Part shown: positions 47,739-56,107 of the stretch, piece after piece
Position numbering within the stretch: position 1 is the stretch's first letter
Layout of the letters: every line of letters starts with the position of its first letter
Assembly: GCF_032391395.1 (NCBI RefSeq)
Contig: NZ_CP135916.1
Coordinates: forward strand, 3,007,001 to 3,071,000
Origin: Sphingomonas sp. Y38-1Y
GTDB taxonomy: Bacteria; Pseudomonadota; Alphaproteobacteria; Sphingomonadales; Sphingomonadaceae
Direction: 5' to 3'
Length of the DNA: 64,000 nucleotides
Program-made: the position numbers and the translations under genes
Notes under the pieces: model-generated
What the model saw: the letters and a program-made list of their open reading frames with translations, nothing else
Databases searched by the model: none
What the model was told of the DNA's origin: nothing

Positions 47739-47846
47739 GTTCGTCCTGAGTAGCCATTGAGCTTGTCGAGATGGCGTATCGAAGGACCGCCAATCGGTGC
47801 TTCGATACGCGTCTTCGCCTTCGCTCAGCCGCTACTCAGCACGAAC
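47739..47846. repeat. Palindromic repeat, GTTCGTCCTGAGTAGCC family
   Basis: GTTCGTCCTGAGTAGC (47739 on) faces GCTACTCAGCACGAAC ending 47846. Inner arms CGTATCGAAGGACC / GGTGCTTCGATACG are present. It ends 8 bases after the bamB stop. Confidence 0.87.
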
Positions 47847-47854
47847 GTTAGGGA

Positions 47855-49177
47855 TCACCGATACGCGCTCAACTCGCCCTGGTCGCTCAGCGTGTATAGC
47901 GTCGAGTTTGCGACCACGGGGGGAAGCGTATAGCTGCCCTTGGTCTCGATCCGCGCGCCGACGCTGCCGTCCGCCGGGTTGATCGACGCGATCGTCCCCT
48001 GCGAGCTCAGCGTCCACAGGCGGTTGCCCGCGAGCACGGGGCCGACCCAGCTGATCGAGCCCTTCTTCTTCTTCTCGTTGCGCCAGCGGCCGAGCGAGCC
48101 GATCCAGCGGACGCGGCCGGTGCCGCGCGCCATGCAGAGCAGGCGCGCCTCGTTGTCGACGACGAACAGCCACTCGCCCGCCACCCAGGGGGTCGAGATG
48201 CCGGCGATGTTCTGTTCCCAGATGCGCTGGCCGCTGACGATCTCCAGGCTGACCATGCGGCCGCCCTGCCCGACCGCGAACACGCGGCCCTGGTCGATCA
48301 CCGGCTCGGCATCGATGTCGGCCAGCGCCGAGACCGAGGTCGACATGCTGGTGCGCGACAGGCTGTCGCCCCAGAGCGTGCGGCCATTCTCGTAGCGATA
48401 GGCGTTGAGCTCGCCCGAGCTGTAGCCGGCGACGACGGTGCCCTGCGCGATCGCGGGCGCCGCGACGCCAAACACACCCTGCGTCTCCAGGCTGCCCGAC
48501 TGCGTCCAGACGGTCTTGCCGTCGGCGGCGTTGAGCGCGAACAACTGATTGTCCTGGGTGATGACGAAGATGTCGCCCAGACCGACGCCGGGGGCGCCGC
48601 GAAGCGGACCGCCGGGCTTGGCGCGCCAGACCTCGGCACCGTCGGCGGTGTTGAGCGCGACCACGTCGCCCAGGCCGTTGGTGGCATAGAGGCGCTCGCC
48701 ATCGACGCTGACGCCGCCGCCGAAGCGGGCGGGCGACTTGCCCTGATCCTTGGCGGTCGGCGTCTTCCAGACCGCGGCGCCGGTCGACGCGTCGAACGCG
48801 TGCACCACGCCCTCGACATCGACGACATAGAGGCGGCCGCCGGCGACGACCGGAGCCGCGCCCAAGCGGACGCGCGTGTTGCCGCCGGGGATGCGCGCGG
48901 TCCACGCGCGCGACGGCTGATCGGCAAGCGCCAGGTGACCCATCGACTTGGCGGGGCTGCCGCCCGGCTGCGTCCAGGCGTCGTTGGCGGTGGCGGGGGG
49001 CAGCAGCACGTCCTGACCGGCCAGCGCCGGATCGACGTCGGTGCCGCTTTCGGCGACCAGGATCGGCACGCGATTGCCGACGACGGGCGTCTTCTTGTCC
49101 CCGCCCTTGAAGATACCGCAGCCGCTGAGCGCGGTCAGCGCCAGCACCGCGATCGGCAGCGTCAGCTTGTTGGTCAT
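47855..49177 (-). CDS. bamB: Outer membrane protein assembly factor BamB
   Basis: A 440-residue lipoprotein of the Bam complex, which inserts outer-membrane beta-barrels. The signal peptide ends in the lipobox LSGC (Cys20). An eight-bladed PQQ-like propeller follows, with repeated blades such as RLYVVDVEGVVHAFDASTGA, GDVVALNTADGAEVWRAKPG and FALNAADGKTVWTQSG. It overlaps the upstream TPR gene by 4 bases (ATGA). The bamB-der adjacency is shared with many proteobacteria. Confidence 0.95.
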   Translation of the reverse strand: MTNKLTLPIAVLALTALSGCGIFKGGDKKTPVVGNRVPILVAESGTDVDPALAGQDVLLPPATANDAWTQPGGSPAKSMGHLALADQPSRAWTARIPGGNTRVRLGAAPVVAGGRLYVVDVEGVVHAFDASTGAAVWKTPTAKDQGKSPARFGGGVSVDGERLYATNGLGDVVALNTADGAEVWRAKPGGPLRGAPGVGLGDIFVITQDNQLFALNAADGKTVWTQSGSLETQGVFGVAAPAIAQGTVVAGYSSGELNAYRYENGRTLWGDSLSRTSMSTSVSALADIDAEPVIDQGRVFAVGQGGRMVSLEIVSGQRIWEQNIAGISTPWVAGEWLFVVDNEARLLCMARGTGRVRWIGSLGRWRNEKKKKGSISWVGPVLAGNRLWTLSSQGTIASINPADGSVGARIETKGSYTLPPVVANSTLYTLSDQGELSAYR

Positions 49178-49878
49178 TCTGCCTTCTTCTTTTCCTGATC
49201 CTGGGGCACGGCGTCCACGCCGAGTACGCCTGCCAGCTGAACCGCGCGTTGACGGATGGTCTCGGGGACGGTTTCGGTGCCCGCAATCTCGCCGAACAGC
49301 TTGCCCGCCTCCGCGCGCTTGTTCAGGCGGATATAGGCGACGCCGACCATCTCGCCGGCGCTGCCGAACCAGGGGCTATCCTTGGTGGCGAGGCTGCCGA
49401 GCCGCTCGACCACCTTGGCGGGCGGGAGCGTGTCGTATTCGGCGGCGGTCTGGCGAACGAGCGCCAGGTCGCGATAGGGCTGGTCGAGCTTGGTATCCGC
49501 GGCGATCTCCGCGAACTTGGCGGCGGCGCCCTTCAGATTGTCGGCCTGGAGCAGCACGTCGCCCTCGACGAAGCGCGCCATCGCCGAATAGCCCTCGCGG
49601 TCGCTCTTGGCGAGCTCGGCCAGCGGCCCCTTGGCGGCATCGGCCCGACCGGCGCCCAGATCCTCCAGCGCCTTGGCATAGGCGACGCCCTCTTCGCCCG
49701 CCTTCACGGTCTGGCGGTGCTGCCAGTAGAACCAGCCCCCCAGCGCCGCGAGCAGGACGACGATCGCGACGATCACCCACCGGCCATAGCGCGTCCAGAA
49801 GCCCATCAGCCGGTCGCGACGCAGCTCCTCGTCGACCTCGCGCATGAAGACTTCATTGTTCTGGGGGGTAAGCGCCAA
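49174..49878 (-). CDS. YfgM-like membrane-anchored TPR protein
   Basis: A 234-residue protein with a short cytoplasmic N-terminus (ALTPQNNEVFMREVDEELRR), one transmembrane helix (about residues 33-53, WVIVAIVVLLAALGGWFYW) and a periplasmic tetratricopeptide-like domain. YfgM sits beside bamB in E. coli and works with the periplasmic chaperone network and the Sec translocon. Gene order plus layout supports the same here. TTG at 49878 is chosen as start, with GGAG about 8 bases before. The frame extends to 49953, but that part has no family-like sequence. C-terminal KKK is unusual but harmless. Confidence 0.83.
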   Translation of the reverse strand: MALTPQNNEVFMREVDEELRRDRLMGFWTRYGRWVIVAIVVLLAALGGWFYWQHRQTVKAGEEGVAYAKALEDLGAGRADAAKGPLAELAKSDREGYSAMARFVEGDVLLQADNLKGAAAKFAEIAADTKLDQPYRDLALVRQTAAEYDTLPPAKVVERLGSLATKDSPWFGSAGEMVGVAYIRLNKRAEAGKLFGEIAGTETVPETIRQRAVQLAGVLGVDAVPQDQEKKKAE

Positions 49879-49995
49879 GGGGAAACTCCATGGGGTCGTG
49901 CGGCGGCGGACCTTAGCGGCGGTCGCGGCGAAACGAAATGGGTGAAGACTCACGTCACCTAGAGTTGATCGGGAGTGACGAAGGGATAGAAAGAA

Positions 49996-50865
49996 CTACT
50001 TCTTCGACACCTCGGCCGGATAGAGCTGCTCGGGTCCGGGGAACTGCCGCGACCGCACTTCGCCGGCATAGGTTTCGACCGCGGCGGAAATGCGGCCGGC
50101 CATGTCGTCATAGCGCTTCACGAACCGCGCGGTGCGATCGAACAGGCCCAGCATGTCCTCGGCCACCAGCACCTGGCCGTCGCACGCCGCCGACGCGCCG
50201 ATGCCGATGACCGGGCACGGCACCGCTTCGGTGATCGCCTTGGCCAGCGGCTCGACCACGCCCTCCACCACCAGCGCGAACGCGTCCGCGGCGGCGATCG
50301 CCTTGGCATCGGCCAGGATCTTCGCCTGCTCGGCCGCGTCGCGCCCGCGCGCGCCATAACCGCCGAGCGCGTTCACCGCCTGAGGCGTCAGCCCGACATG
50401 GCCGCATACGGGGATGCCGCGGCCGGTGAGGAAGGCGACCGTCTCCGCCATCGCCTCGCCGCCCTCCAGCTTGACGCCCGCGGCGCCAGTCTCCGCCATC
50501 ACGCGGGCCGCATTCTCGAACGCTTGCGCGGGGCTCGCTTCATAGCTGCCAAAGGGCATGTCGATGATGACGACCGCGTGATAGCTGCCGCGCACCACCG
50601 CGGCACCATGCGCAACCATCATGTCGAGCGTCACCGAAAGCGTCGAGGGCAGGCCGTAGATCACCTGACCCAGGCTGTCGCCCACCAGCAGCATGTCGCA
50701 ATGCGCGTCCATGATCTGCGCCATCCGCGCGGTATAGGCGGTCAGCATCACGATCGGCTCGCCGCCCTTGCGCCGCTGGATCGCGGGCACCGTCAGCCGG
50801 CGCATCGGCGCGGGCGTGGGATTGGCGCGGCTCGTGGCGGTGTCGAGCGTGAAGGTCGTGGACAT
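49996..50865 (-). CDS. panB: 3-methyl-2-oxobutanoate hydroxymethyltransferase
   Basis: A 289-residue TIM-barrel enzyme that makes ketopantoate from ketoisovalerate and methylenetetrahydrofolate, the first committed step of pantothenate synthesis. [20 protein letters not shown] and [20 protein letters not shown] near the N-terminus, [20 protein letters not shown] and VKLEGG (metal and substrate binding) and [16 protein letters not shown] are conserved. [16 protein letters not shown] carries the catalytic Glu. It lies upstream of the yfgM-like/bamB/der string, with a 117-base gap to the TPR gene. Confidence 0.97.
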   Translation of the reverse strand: MSTTFTLDTATSRANPTPAPMRRLTVPAIQRRKGGEPIVMLTAYTARMAQIMDAHCDMLLVGDSLGQVIYGLPSTLSVTLDMMVAHGAAVVRGSYHAVVIIDMPFGSYEASPAQAFENAARVMAETGAAGVKLEGGEAMAETVAFLTGRGIPVCGHVGLTPQAVNALGGYGARGRDAAEQAKILADAKAIAAADAFALVVEGVVEPLAKAITEAVPCPVIGIGASAACDGQVLVAEDMLGLFDRTARFVKRYDDMAGRISAAVETYAGEVRSRQFPGPEQLYPAEVSKK

Positions 50866-50906
50866 GGCCGCGCCTTAGGCGCGCACGCGCGGCGTGGAAA
50901 GCCCGC

Positions 50907-51362
50907 TTACCGGAGCCAGCCGCGCCGGCCCGCATGCGTCGACAGCCACAGGCCGAACAGCGTCACCGCCAGGATGACGACCGGGAACGGCACCACCGTC
51001 GCGGCGCCCTTCGCCGCGATCAGATCGGTCGCGAGGAACACCCAGCCGAACTGGACGACCACCGCGATCAGCGAGACGATATAGAGCGGCCGCGCGAGCC
51101 GCCGATGCATCAGGAGCGCCGCTGCGCCGAACAGCCCCGCCCAGACCGCGGCGCCATAGACCCAGATGAACCAGCCCGGCCGCGTCAGGAAGAAACGACG
51201 GTCGTAATCGGCCATGGCTGCCAACCGCGATTCATTCATCGTGACATCGCTATAGAAGGCAAAGATGCCCGCGACGCCCCACAGCACCAGCAAGGCGGCG
51301 ACGATGGTGAACCAGCGCGGCCGCGCTGTCCGGATATAGCTGGCCAAAGGCCCCCTCCCCAT
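50907..51362 (-). CDS. Four-helix membrane protein of unknown function
   Basis: A 151-residue protein with four hydrophobic segments (about 19-36, 67-83, 92-110 and 122-140) and a short N-terminal cytoplasmic stretch. The loop after helix 1 contains SDVTMNESRLAAMADYDRRF. I recognise no family motif, though similar small sugar-transporter-like proteins exist in sphingomonads. ATG at 51362 is used. TTG at 51347 is as likely, since GGGGAGGGGG lies just before it. No cysteine or catalytic pattern is visible. Confidence 0.72.
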   Translation of the reverse strand: MGRGPLASYIRTARPRWFTIVAALLVLWGVAGIFAFYSDVTMNESRLAAMADYDRRFFLTRPGWFIWVYGAAVWAGLFGAAALLMHRRLARPLYIVSLIAVVVQFGWVFLATDLIAAKGAATVVPFPVVILAVTLFGLWLSTHAGRRGWLR

Positions 51363-51428
51363 TTTCTACTAACCGAATGGTATCCATTCGGGCCGGGGGC
51401 GCAATGATCGCGACTCGCGCGGACCGCG

Positions 51429-51776
51429 TCAGCGCAACGCTTCGTCCCAAGCCGCGGGCGAGAAGCCGACGAGCAACCCGCCGCCATGCTCGACCACCGG
51501 CCGCTTGATGAGCGAGGGGTGCGCCACCATCAGCGCGACGGCGGCGTCCAGATCGCCGACCTGCCGCTCGGCCTCGGGCAGCTTGCGGAACGTCGTGCCA
51601 GCGCGGTTGAGAAGCTTCTCCCATCCGACCTGCCCCGCCCACGCGCGCAGCCGATCCGGGTCGACGCCCGCCTTCTTGTAGTCGTGGAAGCCGTGATCGA
51701 TCCCGGCGTCGTTCAACCAGGCGCGCGCCTTCTTCACGGTGTCGCAGTTGGGGATGCCGTAGAGGGTCATGGTCAT
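51429..51776 (-). CDS. ArsC/YffB-family thioredoxin-fold reductase
   Basis: A 115-residue ArsC-like protein: TLYGIPNCDTVKKARAWLND has the single active-site Cys, followed by GVDPDRLRAWAGQVGWEKLL and the C-terminal SLIKRPVVEHGGGLLVGFSP. NCDTVKKA is typical of the YffB (Spx/ArsC-like) branch, which lacks proof of arsenate reduction. The partner Cys is absent, so glutathione could be the donor. The start is the first of two closely spaced ATGs. It is part of a minus-strand run with the DUF1465 gene. Confidence 0.88.
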   Translation of the reverse strand: MTMTLYGIPNCDTVKKARAWLNDAGIDHGFHDYKKAGVDPDRLRAWAGQVGWEKLLNRAGTTFRKLPEAERQVGDLDAAVALMVAHPSLIKRPVVEHGGGLLVGFSPAAWDEALR

Positions 51777-51791
51777 GATGGTTCCTGGCCG

Positions 51792-52250
51792 TCAGAACGC
51801 GCTCGACAGCCTCTCGATCATCACGCGGGCGGGGCTGGCGGGCGGGAGCGCGCTCGCCTGCGCGGCGTCGAGTTGCGCGACTCGCGCATGAAGCCGGCCG
51901 CTTGCCGACACCAGTGCGCGCGCACGATCGGGTAGCGCGGAGATCGTCGCGGGCTCGCTCAGCGGCGCATCGCCCAGCCGGCGCGCGCCGTCCATCGCAT
52001 CGCGCGGCGTCAGCTCCCCCGCGGCGACCGCCCGCTGGGTCAGCAGCCAGGCGATGACGTGCATCAGCCGCGTCGTCACCTTGAGCGATTCGCAGGAGAA
52101 CGAGACGCGGGCTAGCGGCGCCAGCGCCTCGCGCTCGGCGCGCCCGGCCTCGTCGAAATAGTCGCGTGCCTCGTCGGCGAGCAGCATCGCCTCGACATAG
52201 AGCGTGTCGATCAGCCGGCGTTCGAATCGAAGGGTGGCGTCCCTGTTCAT
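51792..52250 (-). CDS. RcdA-like protein (DUF1465)
   Basis: A 152-residue helical protein of the DUF1465 family, which contains Caulobacter RcdA, the adaptor that with CpdR helps ClpXP degrade CtrA. RFERRLIDTLYVEAMLLADE, FSCESLKVTTRLMHVIAWLL and the TPRDAMDGARRLGD stretch match the family. The C-terminal tail is Ala/Pro-rich and probably disordered, as in RcdA. The cell-cycle role in this organism is inference from family membership. It lies just upstream of the ArsC-like gene and near a YdcH-like gene. Confidence 0.85.
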   Translation of the reverse strand: MNRDATLRFERRLIDTLYVEAMLLADEARDYFDEAGRAEREALAPLARVSFSCESLKVTTRLMHVIAWLLTQRAVAAGELTPRDAMDGARRLGDAPLSEPATISALPDRARALVSASGRLHARVAQLDAAQASALPPASPARVMIERLSSAF

Positions 52251-52332
52251 GCCGCCGCGATGCCATAGCCGCGCGCCGGAGCAAATCTCCGTTTCGGCGA
52301 CGTAACGCGCAATGTCCCGAACTGGCGCGACG

Positions 52333-52530
52333 TCACGCGATGATGTCGGGGATGAGTTCGTCCTCGACCCGCACGATCTCGTCGCGCAGGCGCAGCTTGC
52401 GCTTCTTGAGGCGGGCTAGCTGGAGCTGGTCGGCGCTGCCGGCGTCGCGAAGCGCGGCGATCGAGTCGTCGAGGTCGCGGTGCTCGACTCGCAAAAGCTC
52501 GAGTCGGCGTCGCAGTTCGGCGTCGTCCAT
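52333..52530 (-). CDS. YdcH-like small protein (DUF465)
   Basis: A 65-residue helical-hairpin protein: MDDAELRRRLELLRVEHRDL, then QLARLKKRKLRLRDEIVRVE. The two-helix DUF465/YdcH pattern, with LKKxKLxLKDEI at its end, is clear. Family members are small, charged and uncharacterised. The ATG at 52530 is chosen for that motif, and the in-frame extension is discarded. It is divergent from a second YdcH-like gene 163 bases away. Confidence 0.85.
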   Translation of the reverse strand: MDDAELRRRLELLRVEHRDLDDSIAALRDAGSADQLQLARLKKRKLRLRDEIVRVEDELIPDIIA

Positions 52531-52693
52531 CCGCGCTTTATCCCCCTTTACGCTCTCACCCGGCCGCTGCGACGAACCGCCGGGCGCGAAAAACGGCTCG
52601 GCATGTCGTGTCGCATGCTCTTTGGGGCGCGACAACCGGGTCGAAGGGTGGTTTACTCCCCATCCCCCAACCAGAGCCAAGGAGACCGCAGCA

Positions 52694-52849
52694 ATGCAGA
52701 CCTCGCACCAGACCGCGCTGGAAGCCAAGCACGCCACGCTCGACCGCCGCATCGCGGCCGAACGCCAGCGTCCGCTTCCCGATCAGGCGTTGTTGGGCGA
52801 ACTGAAGCGCCACAAGCTCCGCGTCAAGGAAGAGATCGCGTCGATCTGA
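52694..52849 (+). CDS. Second YdcH-like small protein (DUF465)
   Basis: A 51-residue ORF, MQTSHQTALEAKHATLDRRI, then LLGELKRHKLRVKEEIASI. It shares the YdcH hairpin pattern with its divergent neighbour but is shorter. AAGGAGACCGCAGCA before the ATG is a good ribosome-binding site. Very short proteins of this family are common in alphaproteobacteria. The function is unknown. Confidence 0.83.
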   Translation: MQTSHQTALEAKHATLDRRIAAERQRPLPDQALLGELKRHKLRVKEEIASI

Positions 52850-52911
52850 CGCCCGGCGCACTGCCGCGCCGCTAGGGGCGGCGCGGCCTACCGTGAAATG
52901 ATGCCGCGTGA

Positions 52912-52943
52912 GGCACGTCCTTTGACAAGCTCAGGGCGAACGG
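52912..52943. repeat. Solitary half of a palindromic repeat
   Basis: GGCACGTCCTTTGACAAGCT (52912 on) to CGAACGG at 52943 matches one arm of the CTGAGCTTGTCGA family, but the facing arm is missing. It is probably a decayed copy. Confidence 0.7.
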
Positions 52944-53016
52944 GGTTGGTGCGGCGACCTACCGGGTGATTGTATTGTCAGTCGCTCCTTGCCGCGCGCG
53001 ATCGCAGCCTCTCACA

Positions 53017-53097
53017 CCGTTCGTGCTGGAGCTTGTCGAAGCACGTGCCGCAAACGCTTCGTCCCGGAGCACGCCCTTCGACAGGCTCGACGAACGG
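53017..53097. repeat. Palindromic repeat, GAGCTTGTCGAAGCACGTGC family
   Basis: CCGTTCGTGCTGGAGCTTGT (53017 on) faces ACGCCCTTCGACAGGCTCGA...CGG ending 53097. The arms have a one-base insertion on the left and a missing AG on the right. It lies just after the PilZ gene stop. Confidence 0.82.
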
Positions 53098-53109
53098 TGG
53101 TTTGGGACC

Positions 53110-53505
53110 CTACCGCTTCATCCGCGGCGGCGTCGCTGCCGGATAGACGTGGAGCCAGCCATTGTCGCTGTCGACCTTGCCGCGGCCCACGGGCTTGCGC
53201 GCAAGCTTGGGATCGATCGGCTCGTCAAAGGCGATGCCGATGCGGCCGTCGGTAGCCCAGGCGACCCGCCCCTCGACCACGCCGATGCCGCGCACCTCGA
53301 TCGTCACCGGCTGGCCGAGCGAGACGGGACGTGCGGTTTCGGCCATCAGGCCGCCCTCGGACAGGTTGCGGATGCGAACCTGTTCGCGGTGCTCGCCGAT
53401 CTTGAGCGCGGCGGTCAGCAACAGGCTGTCGCGCGCGGCCGTGCGAGCCTGCCCCGTCGCGCGGGCGGCGCGGTCAGGCGATGGGCGGTCGGGCGAACGA
53501 TCCAT
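53110..53505 (-). CDS. PilZ-domain protein
   Basis: A 131-residue single-domain PilZ protein. An N-terminal ARTAARDSLLLTAAL stands where RxxxR normally lies, followed by the second motif RIRNLSEGGLMAETA (D/NxSxxG) and beta strands VTIEVRGIGVVEGRVAWATD and GRIGIAFDEPID. PilZ domains bind cyclic di-GMP, but the Arg pair is weak here, so binding is uncertain. No output domain is attached. It is 87 bases downstream of the dksA-like gene. Confidence 0.85.
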   Translation of the reverse strand: MDRSPDRPSPDRAARATGQARTAARDSLLLTAALKIGEHREQVRIRNLSEGGLMAETARPVSLGQPVTIEVRGIGVVEGRVAWATDGRIGIAFDEPIDPKLARKPVGRGKVDSDNGWLHVYPAATPPRMKR

Positions 53506-53592
53506 GGCGGACTCGGGGGCTCGTCGTGGTGAAAGCGGGCGAGGCCGACTTAAGCCGGACCCAGGTCACCAAAACGTTAACCCGGCCGGCGA

Positions 53593-54060
53593 CTATTCGT
53601 CGCGCGAGACCTTTTCGTTGCGCTCGTGGCGCTCCTGCGCCTCGACCGTCATCGTCGCGATCGGCCGTGCTTCGAGCCTGGCGAGGCTGATCGGCTCGCC
53701 GGTCACTTCGCAATAGCCGTATTCGCCCTCGTCGATCCGGCGGAGCGCCGCCTCGATCTTGGAGATGAGCTTGCGCTGGCGGTCGCGGGTGCGAAGCTCG
53801 ATCGACCAGTCGGTCTCGCTCGACGCGCGGTCGGTCAGGTCCGCCTCTCGCAGCGAATCGACCTGTAGCTGGCCGAGCGTCGCCTGCGCCTCGCGAAGGA
53901 TCGCATCCTTCCACGCATGCAGCTTGGCCCGGAAATAGATTTGCTGCCGCTCGTTCATGAACGGCTCGTCCGGGCTGGGGCGGTAACCGTCCTCCAGGCC
54001 GTCATTCGCAGCGGTTACCACCGGCTCGCCGGCGTTCACTCGATCCAACGCAGTCGCCAT
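53593..54060 (-). CDS. dksA: DksA/TraR-family RNA polymerase-binding factor
   Basis: A 155-residue DksA-type protein. A coiled coil (FRAKLHAWKDAILREAQATL to KLISKIEAALRRIDEGEYGY) bears the tip DxxDRAS as DLTDRASSETDWS, and the zinc-finger region reads YGYCEVTGEPISLARLEARP. Only one of the four zinc cysteines remains, a known alphaproteobacterial single-Cys form. It binds the RNA polymerase secondary channel with ppGpp. ATG at 54060 has GGAGA upstream. GTG at 54072 is possible. A putative promoter lies about 80 bases upstream. Confidence 0.93.
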   Translation of the reverse strand: MATALDRVNAGEPVVTAANDGLEDGYRPSPDEPFMNERQQIYFRAKLHAWKDAILREAQATLGQLQVDSLREADLTDRASSETDWSIELRTRDRQRKLISKIEAALRRIDEGEYGYCEVTGEPISLARLEARPIATMTVEAQERHERNEKVSRDE

Positions 54061-54462
54061 GCCACTCTCCACGGCCGGGACGGCCGGTGCGGCACCCCCA
54101 TGCCGCGGACGCCCGGGACCTCTTGCCTTGGGCTGCGCCTATAGAAGCGGCAAAGGGCCGCTACAAGCACGCAAAATCCGGTCGTTGCCGGGTTGATGCG
54201 TGCTTTACCTTCGACGAGCTTGCCGGAGGCTGAACATGCAGCCGCCGCACCCCCGGTTACAAAAGCTGCATCTGTCCCATGATTGGACGTTAACCATAGT
54301 TCCCGCTGCGACCCGACAAGAATCCTGCGGTGGGACGCCGTGAAGGTGGTTAACAACGTTGAACTTAATTCTTTGTTCTGCACTGTGGGGACATCGGCGG
54401 CGAGTGGCTGCTTCATCTGATGACCGGCCATCCGGACGTCAGCAACGGAAGAGATGAGCGGT
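54061..54462. other. Divergent intergenic region dksA / Ser-rich protein
   Basis: This 402-base stretch holds the putative dksA promoter at its left end. The right half (about 54275-54410) is visibly more A+T-rich than its surroundings, with GGTTAACAACGTTGAACTTA at 54348 onward, and probably holds the promoter and a leader of the Ser-rich protein gene. I see no ORF or clear RNA fold in it. Confidence 0.5.
54138..54166 (-). promoter_or_regulatory. Putative dksA promoter
   Basis: On the minus strand TTGTAG (54161-54166) and TATAGG (54138-54143) are 17 bases apart, about 80 bases upstream of the dksA ATG. Confidence 0.55.
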
Positions 54463-55500
54463 ATGTCGGTAAAGATGGCTCTGGCGAAACTTTGCGCCTG
54501 CACCTGCGGCGGCGCGATCGTCGGCGGGGGCGCCGTCCACGTTGCGGAGACCGCGCGTGCCGAGCGCGTCGTGACCAAGCGCGTCGTCGAAAAGCGCGTC
54601 GCGGCCAAGCGCGCCTATGCCGGCACCGGCAAGAAGCTGATGCGCCGGACCATCACCAAGACGGCGCAGTGCCAGCCGCAGACGGTCACCGTGACAACTC
54701 AGGGCGCGCCGATCCCCGTGCCCCCCGTGTTCGATGCGCAGCCCGTGATCTCGGGCGGTGGCGGCGGCGGGCCGGTGTTCGTCGGCGGCTCGGGCGGCTT
54801 CGGCGGCGGGTTCGGTGGTGGCTTCTTCGGCGGCGGCTTTGCCGGCGGCGGCGGCGGCGGGTCGATCGTCATCTCCTCGACCTCGTCGGGTGGCTCGACC
54901 TCTTCGGCGTCCAGCGCCTCGTCGGCGTCGAGCGCGTCGTCGGCGTCCTCGGCCTCGTCGTCGGGTTCGTCGGGCGGCGACAAGCCGGACAAGCCCGATC
55001 ACCCCGGAAAGCCGGACAAGCCCGACCATCCGGGCAAGCCCGGCCATGGCTCCAGCGGCTCGTCGGGATCCTCGGGCTCCAGCGCGTCGTCGGCCTCCAG
55101 CGCCAGCTCGGCGTCGAGCGCCTCGTCGGGCAGCTCGGGTTCGTCGGGCGGGTCGGGCTCGGGCGCGTCGGGTTCGTCGGGCTCCAGCGCGTCGAGCGCC
55201 TCCTCGGCTTCCAGCGCGTCGTCGGCATCGAGCGGCTCCAGCGGGTCGAGCGGCTGGAGCACGTCGGGCGGCTGGTCGAGCACCTCGTCGGGATCGAGCG
55301 GATCGTCGGCGTCGAGCGCGTCCTCGGCCTCCAGTGCCTCCTCGGCTTCGAGCGCAAGCTCGTCGGGCGGGTCGTCGGGCAATCCGCCGACGCCGGTCCC
55401 GGCCCCGCCGATGCTGCTGCTGTTCGGCGCCGGCGCCGCGGCGCTGGTCGCGCGCGGCCGCTTCGCCAAGCGCAAGGCCGCGGCCACCGCCGACGCCTGA
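54463..55500 (+). CDS. Ser-rich repeat exported protein with PEP-CTERM-like C-terminal anchor
   Basis: A 345-residue protein in layers. It has an N-terminal signal-like helix (MSVKMALAKLCACTCGGAIV), a basic stretch, and a Pro/Gly region (GGSGGFGGGFGGGFFGGGF). A Ser/Ala low-complexity domain of SSAS and GSSGSS units is split by KPDKPDHPGK repeats. The tail is PTPVPAPPMLLLFGAGAAAL followed by basic VARGRFAKRKAA. Such a P-x-P motif, hydrophobic span and basic end resemble a PEP-CTERM sorting signal processed by an exosortase. ATG at 54463 is preferred for its GGAAGAG spacing, and 54454 is possible. A terminator follows. A surface or matrix role is inferred from layout. Confidence 0.8.
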   Translation: MSVKMALAKLCACTCGGAIVGGGAVHVAETARAERVVTKRVVEKRVAAKRAYAGTGKKLMRRTITKTAQCQPQTVTVTTQGAPIPVPPVFDAQPVISGGGGGGPVFVGGSGGFGGGFGGGFFGGGFAGGGGGGSIVISSTSSGGSTSSASSASSASSASSASSASSSGSSGGDKPDKPDHPGKPDKPDHPGKPGHGSSGSSGSSGSSASSASSASSASSASSGSSGSSGGSGSGASGSSGSSASSASSASSASSASSGSSGSSGWSTSGGWSSTSSGSSGSSASSASSASSASSASSASSSGGSSGNPPTPVPAPPMLLLFGAGAAALVARGRFAKRKAAATADA

Positions 55501-55519
55501 TCTTTTCGGAACACTCCCT

Positions 55520-55549
55520 GCCCCTCCCGCGCGTACGGGAGGGGCTTTT
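55520..55549 (+). terminator. Rho-independent terminator
   Basis: GCCCCTCCCG (55520-55529) and CGGGAGGGGC (55536-55545) form a perfect 10-base stem with a 6-base loop, followed by TTTTCTTT. It ends the Ser-rich protein gene and lies just before the convergent host-attachment gene. Confidence 0.9.
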
Positions 55550-55557
55550 CTTTGGGA

Positions 55558-56016
55558 TCAGGCGTTCGCCAGCGCCTTTTCGATCTCCGGCACCGGATGG
55601 CCGGTCAGGTCCTTGTCGAGCTCGCCGGTCAGCCGCTGCTCGACCTCCTTGTGGTAGTGCTTGCGCAGCTCGCCCAGCGTCTTGGGCGGCGCGACAACGA
55701 TCAGCGACTCGAAGTCACCGCGCAGCGCGCGCTTCTCGAGAAGCTCGGCCGTCTCTGCCGCGAACCGGTCCTCGGCAAGTTGGTGGAAGTCGACCCGCTC
55801 CGACGTCGCGCCGCCGCTCGCGAACGCACCGCCATAGCTGCGTGAGGATTGCGACTGGTCGGAGGGCGACGTTGCCTGCTCACGGTCGGGCGGGTTGTCC
55901 TGCTCGCGGACGCGCTCGACGACGAGGTTGAGGTGCTCGGCATCGCCCTGGTTGCGGAAGAACAGCATCTTGCGCCCGTCGGCGACGACGACGAATGCCT
56001 CGTGCGGAACCTGCAT
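55558..56016 (-). CDS. Host attachment family protein
   Basis: A 152-residue protein of the family named for attachment to host cells (PF10116-type). It begins [20 protein letters not shown], with [16 protein letters not shown]. The second half has [40 protein letters not shown] and [17 protein letters not shown], the standard motif order. Relatives resemble eRF1 domain-1-like ribosome-associated proteins, so the name may mislead. Acting in the cytoplasm is more likely, since no signal peptide exists. It converges on the Ser-rich gene and diverges from serS. Confidence 0.88.
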   Translation of the reverse strand: MQVPHEAFVVVADGRKMLFFRNQGDAEHLNLVVERVREQDNPPDREQATSPSDQSQSSRSYGGAFASGGATSERVDFHQLAEDRFAAETAELLEKRALRGDFESLIVVAPPKTLGELRKHYHKEVEQRLTGELDKDLTGHPVPEIEKALANA

Positions 56017-56107
56017 CGTTTCTCTCCTTGTTCTGGGTCCGCGCGATCAACGCGCCCTGCCCCGCGCGGGTTGCGCGAGGGGGCAGTGCCGGGCCATAGC
56101 GCCCGAC

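Noticed and set aside
54348..54370. A CtrA box upstream of the Ser-rich protein gene
   Set aside because: TTAA half-sites are present, but the spacing is 11 bases and not the 7 of the TTAA-N7-TTAA consensus.
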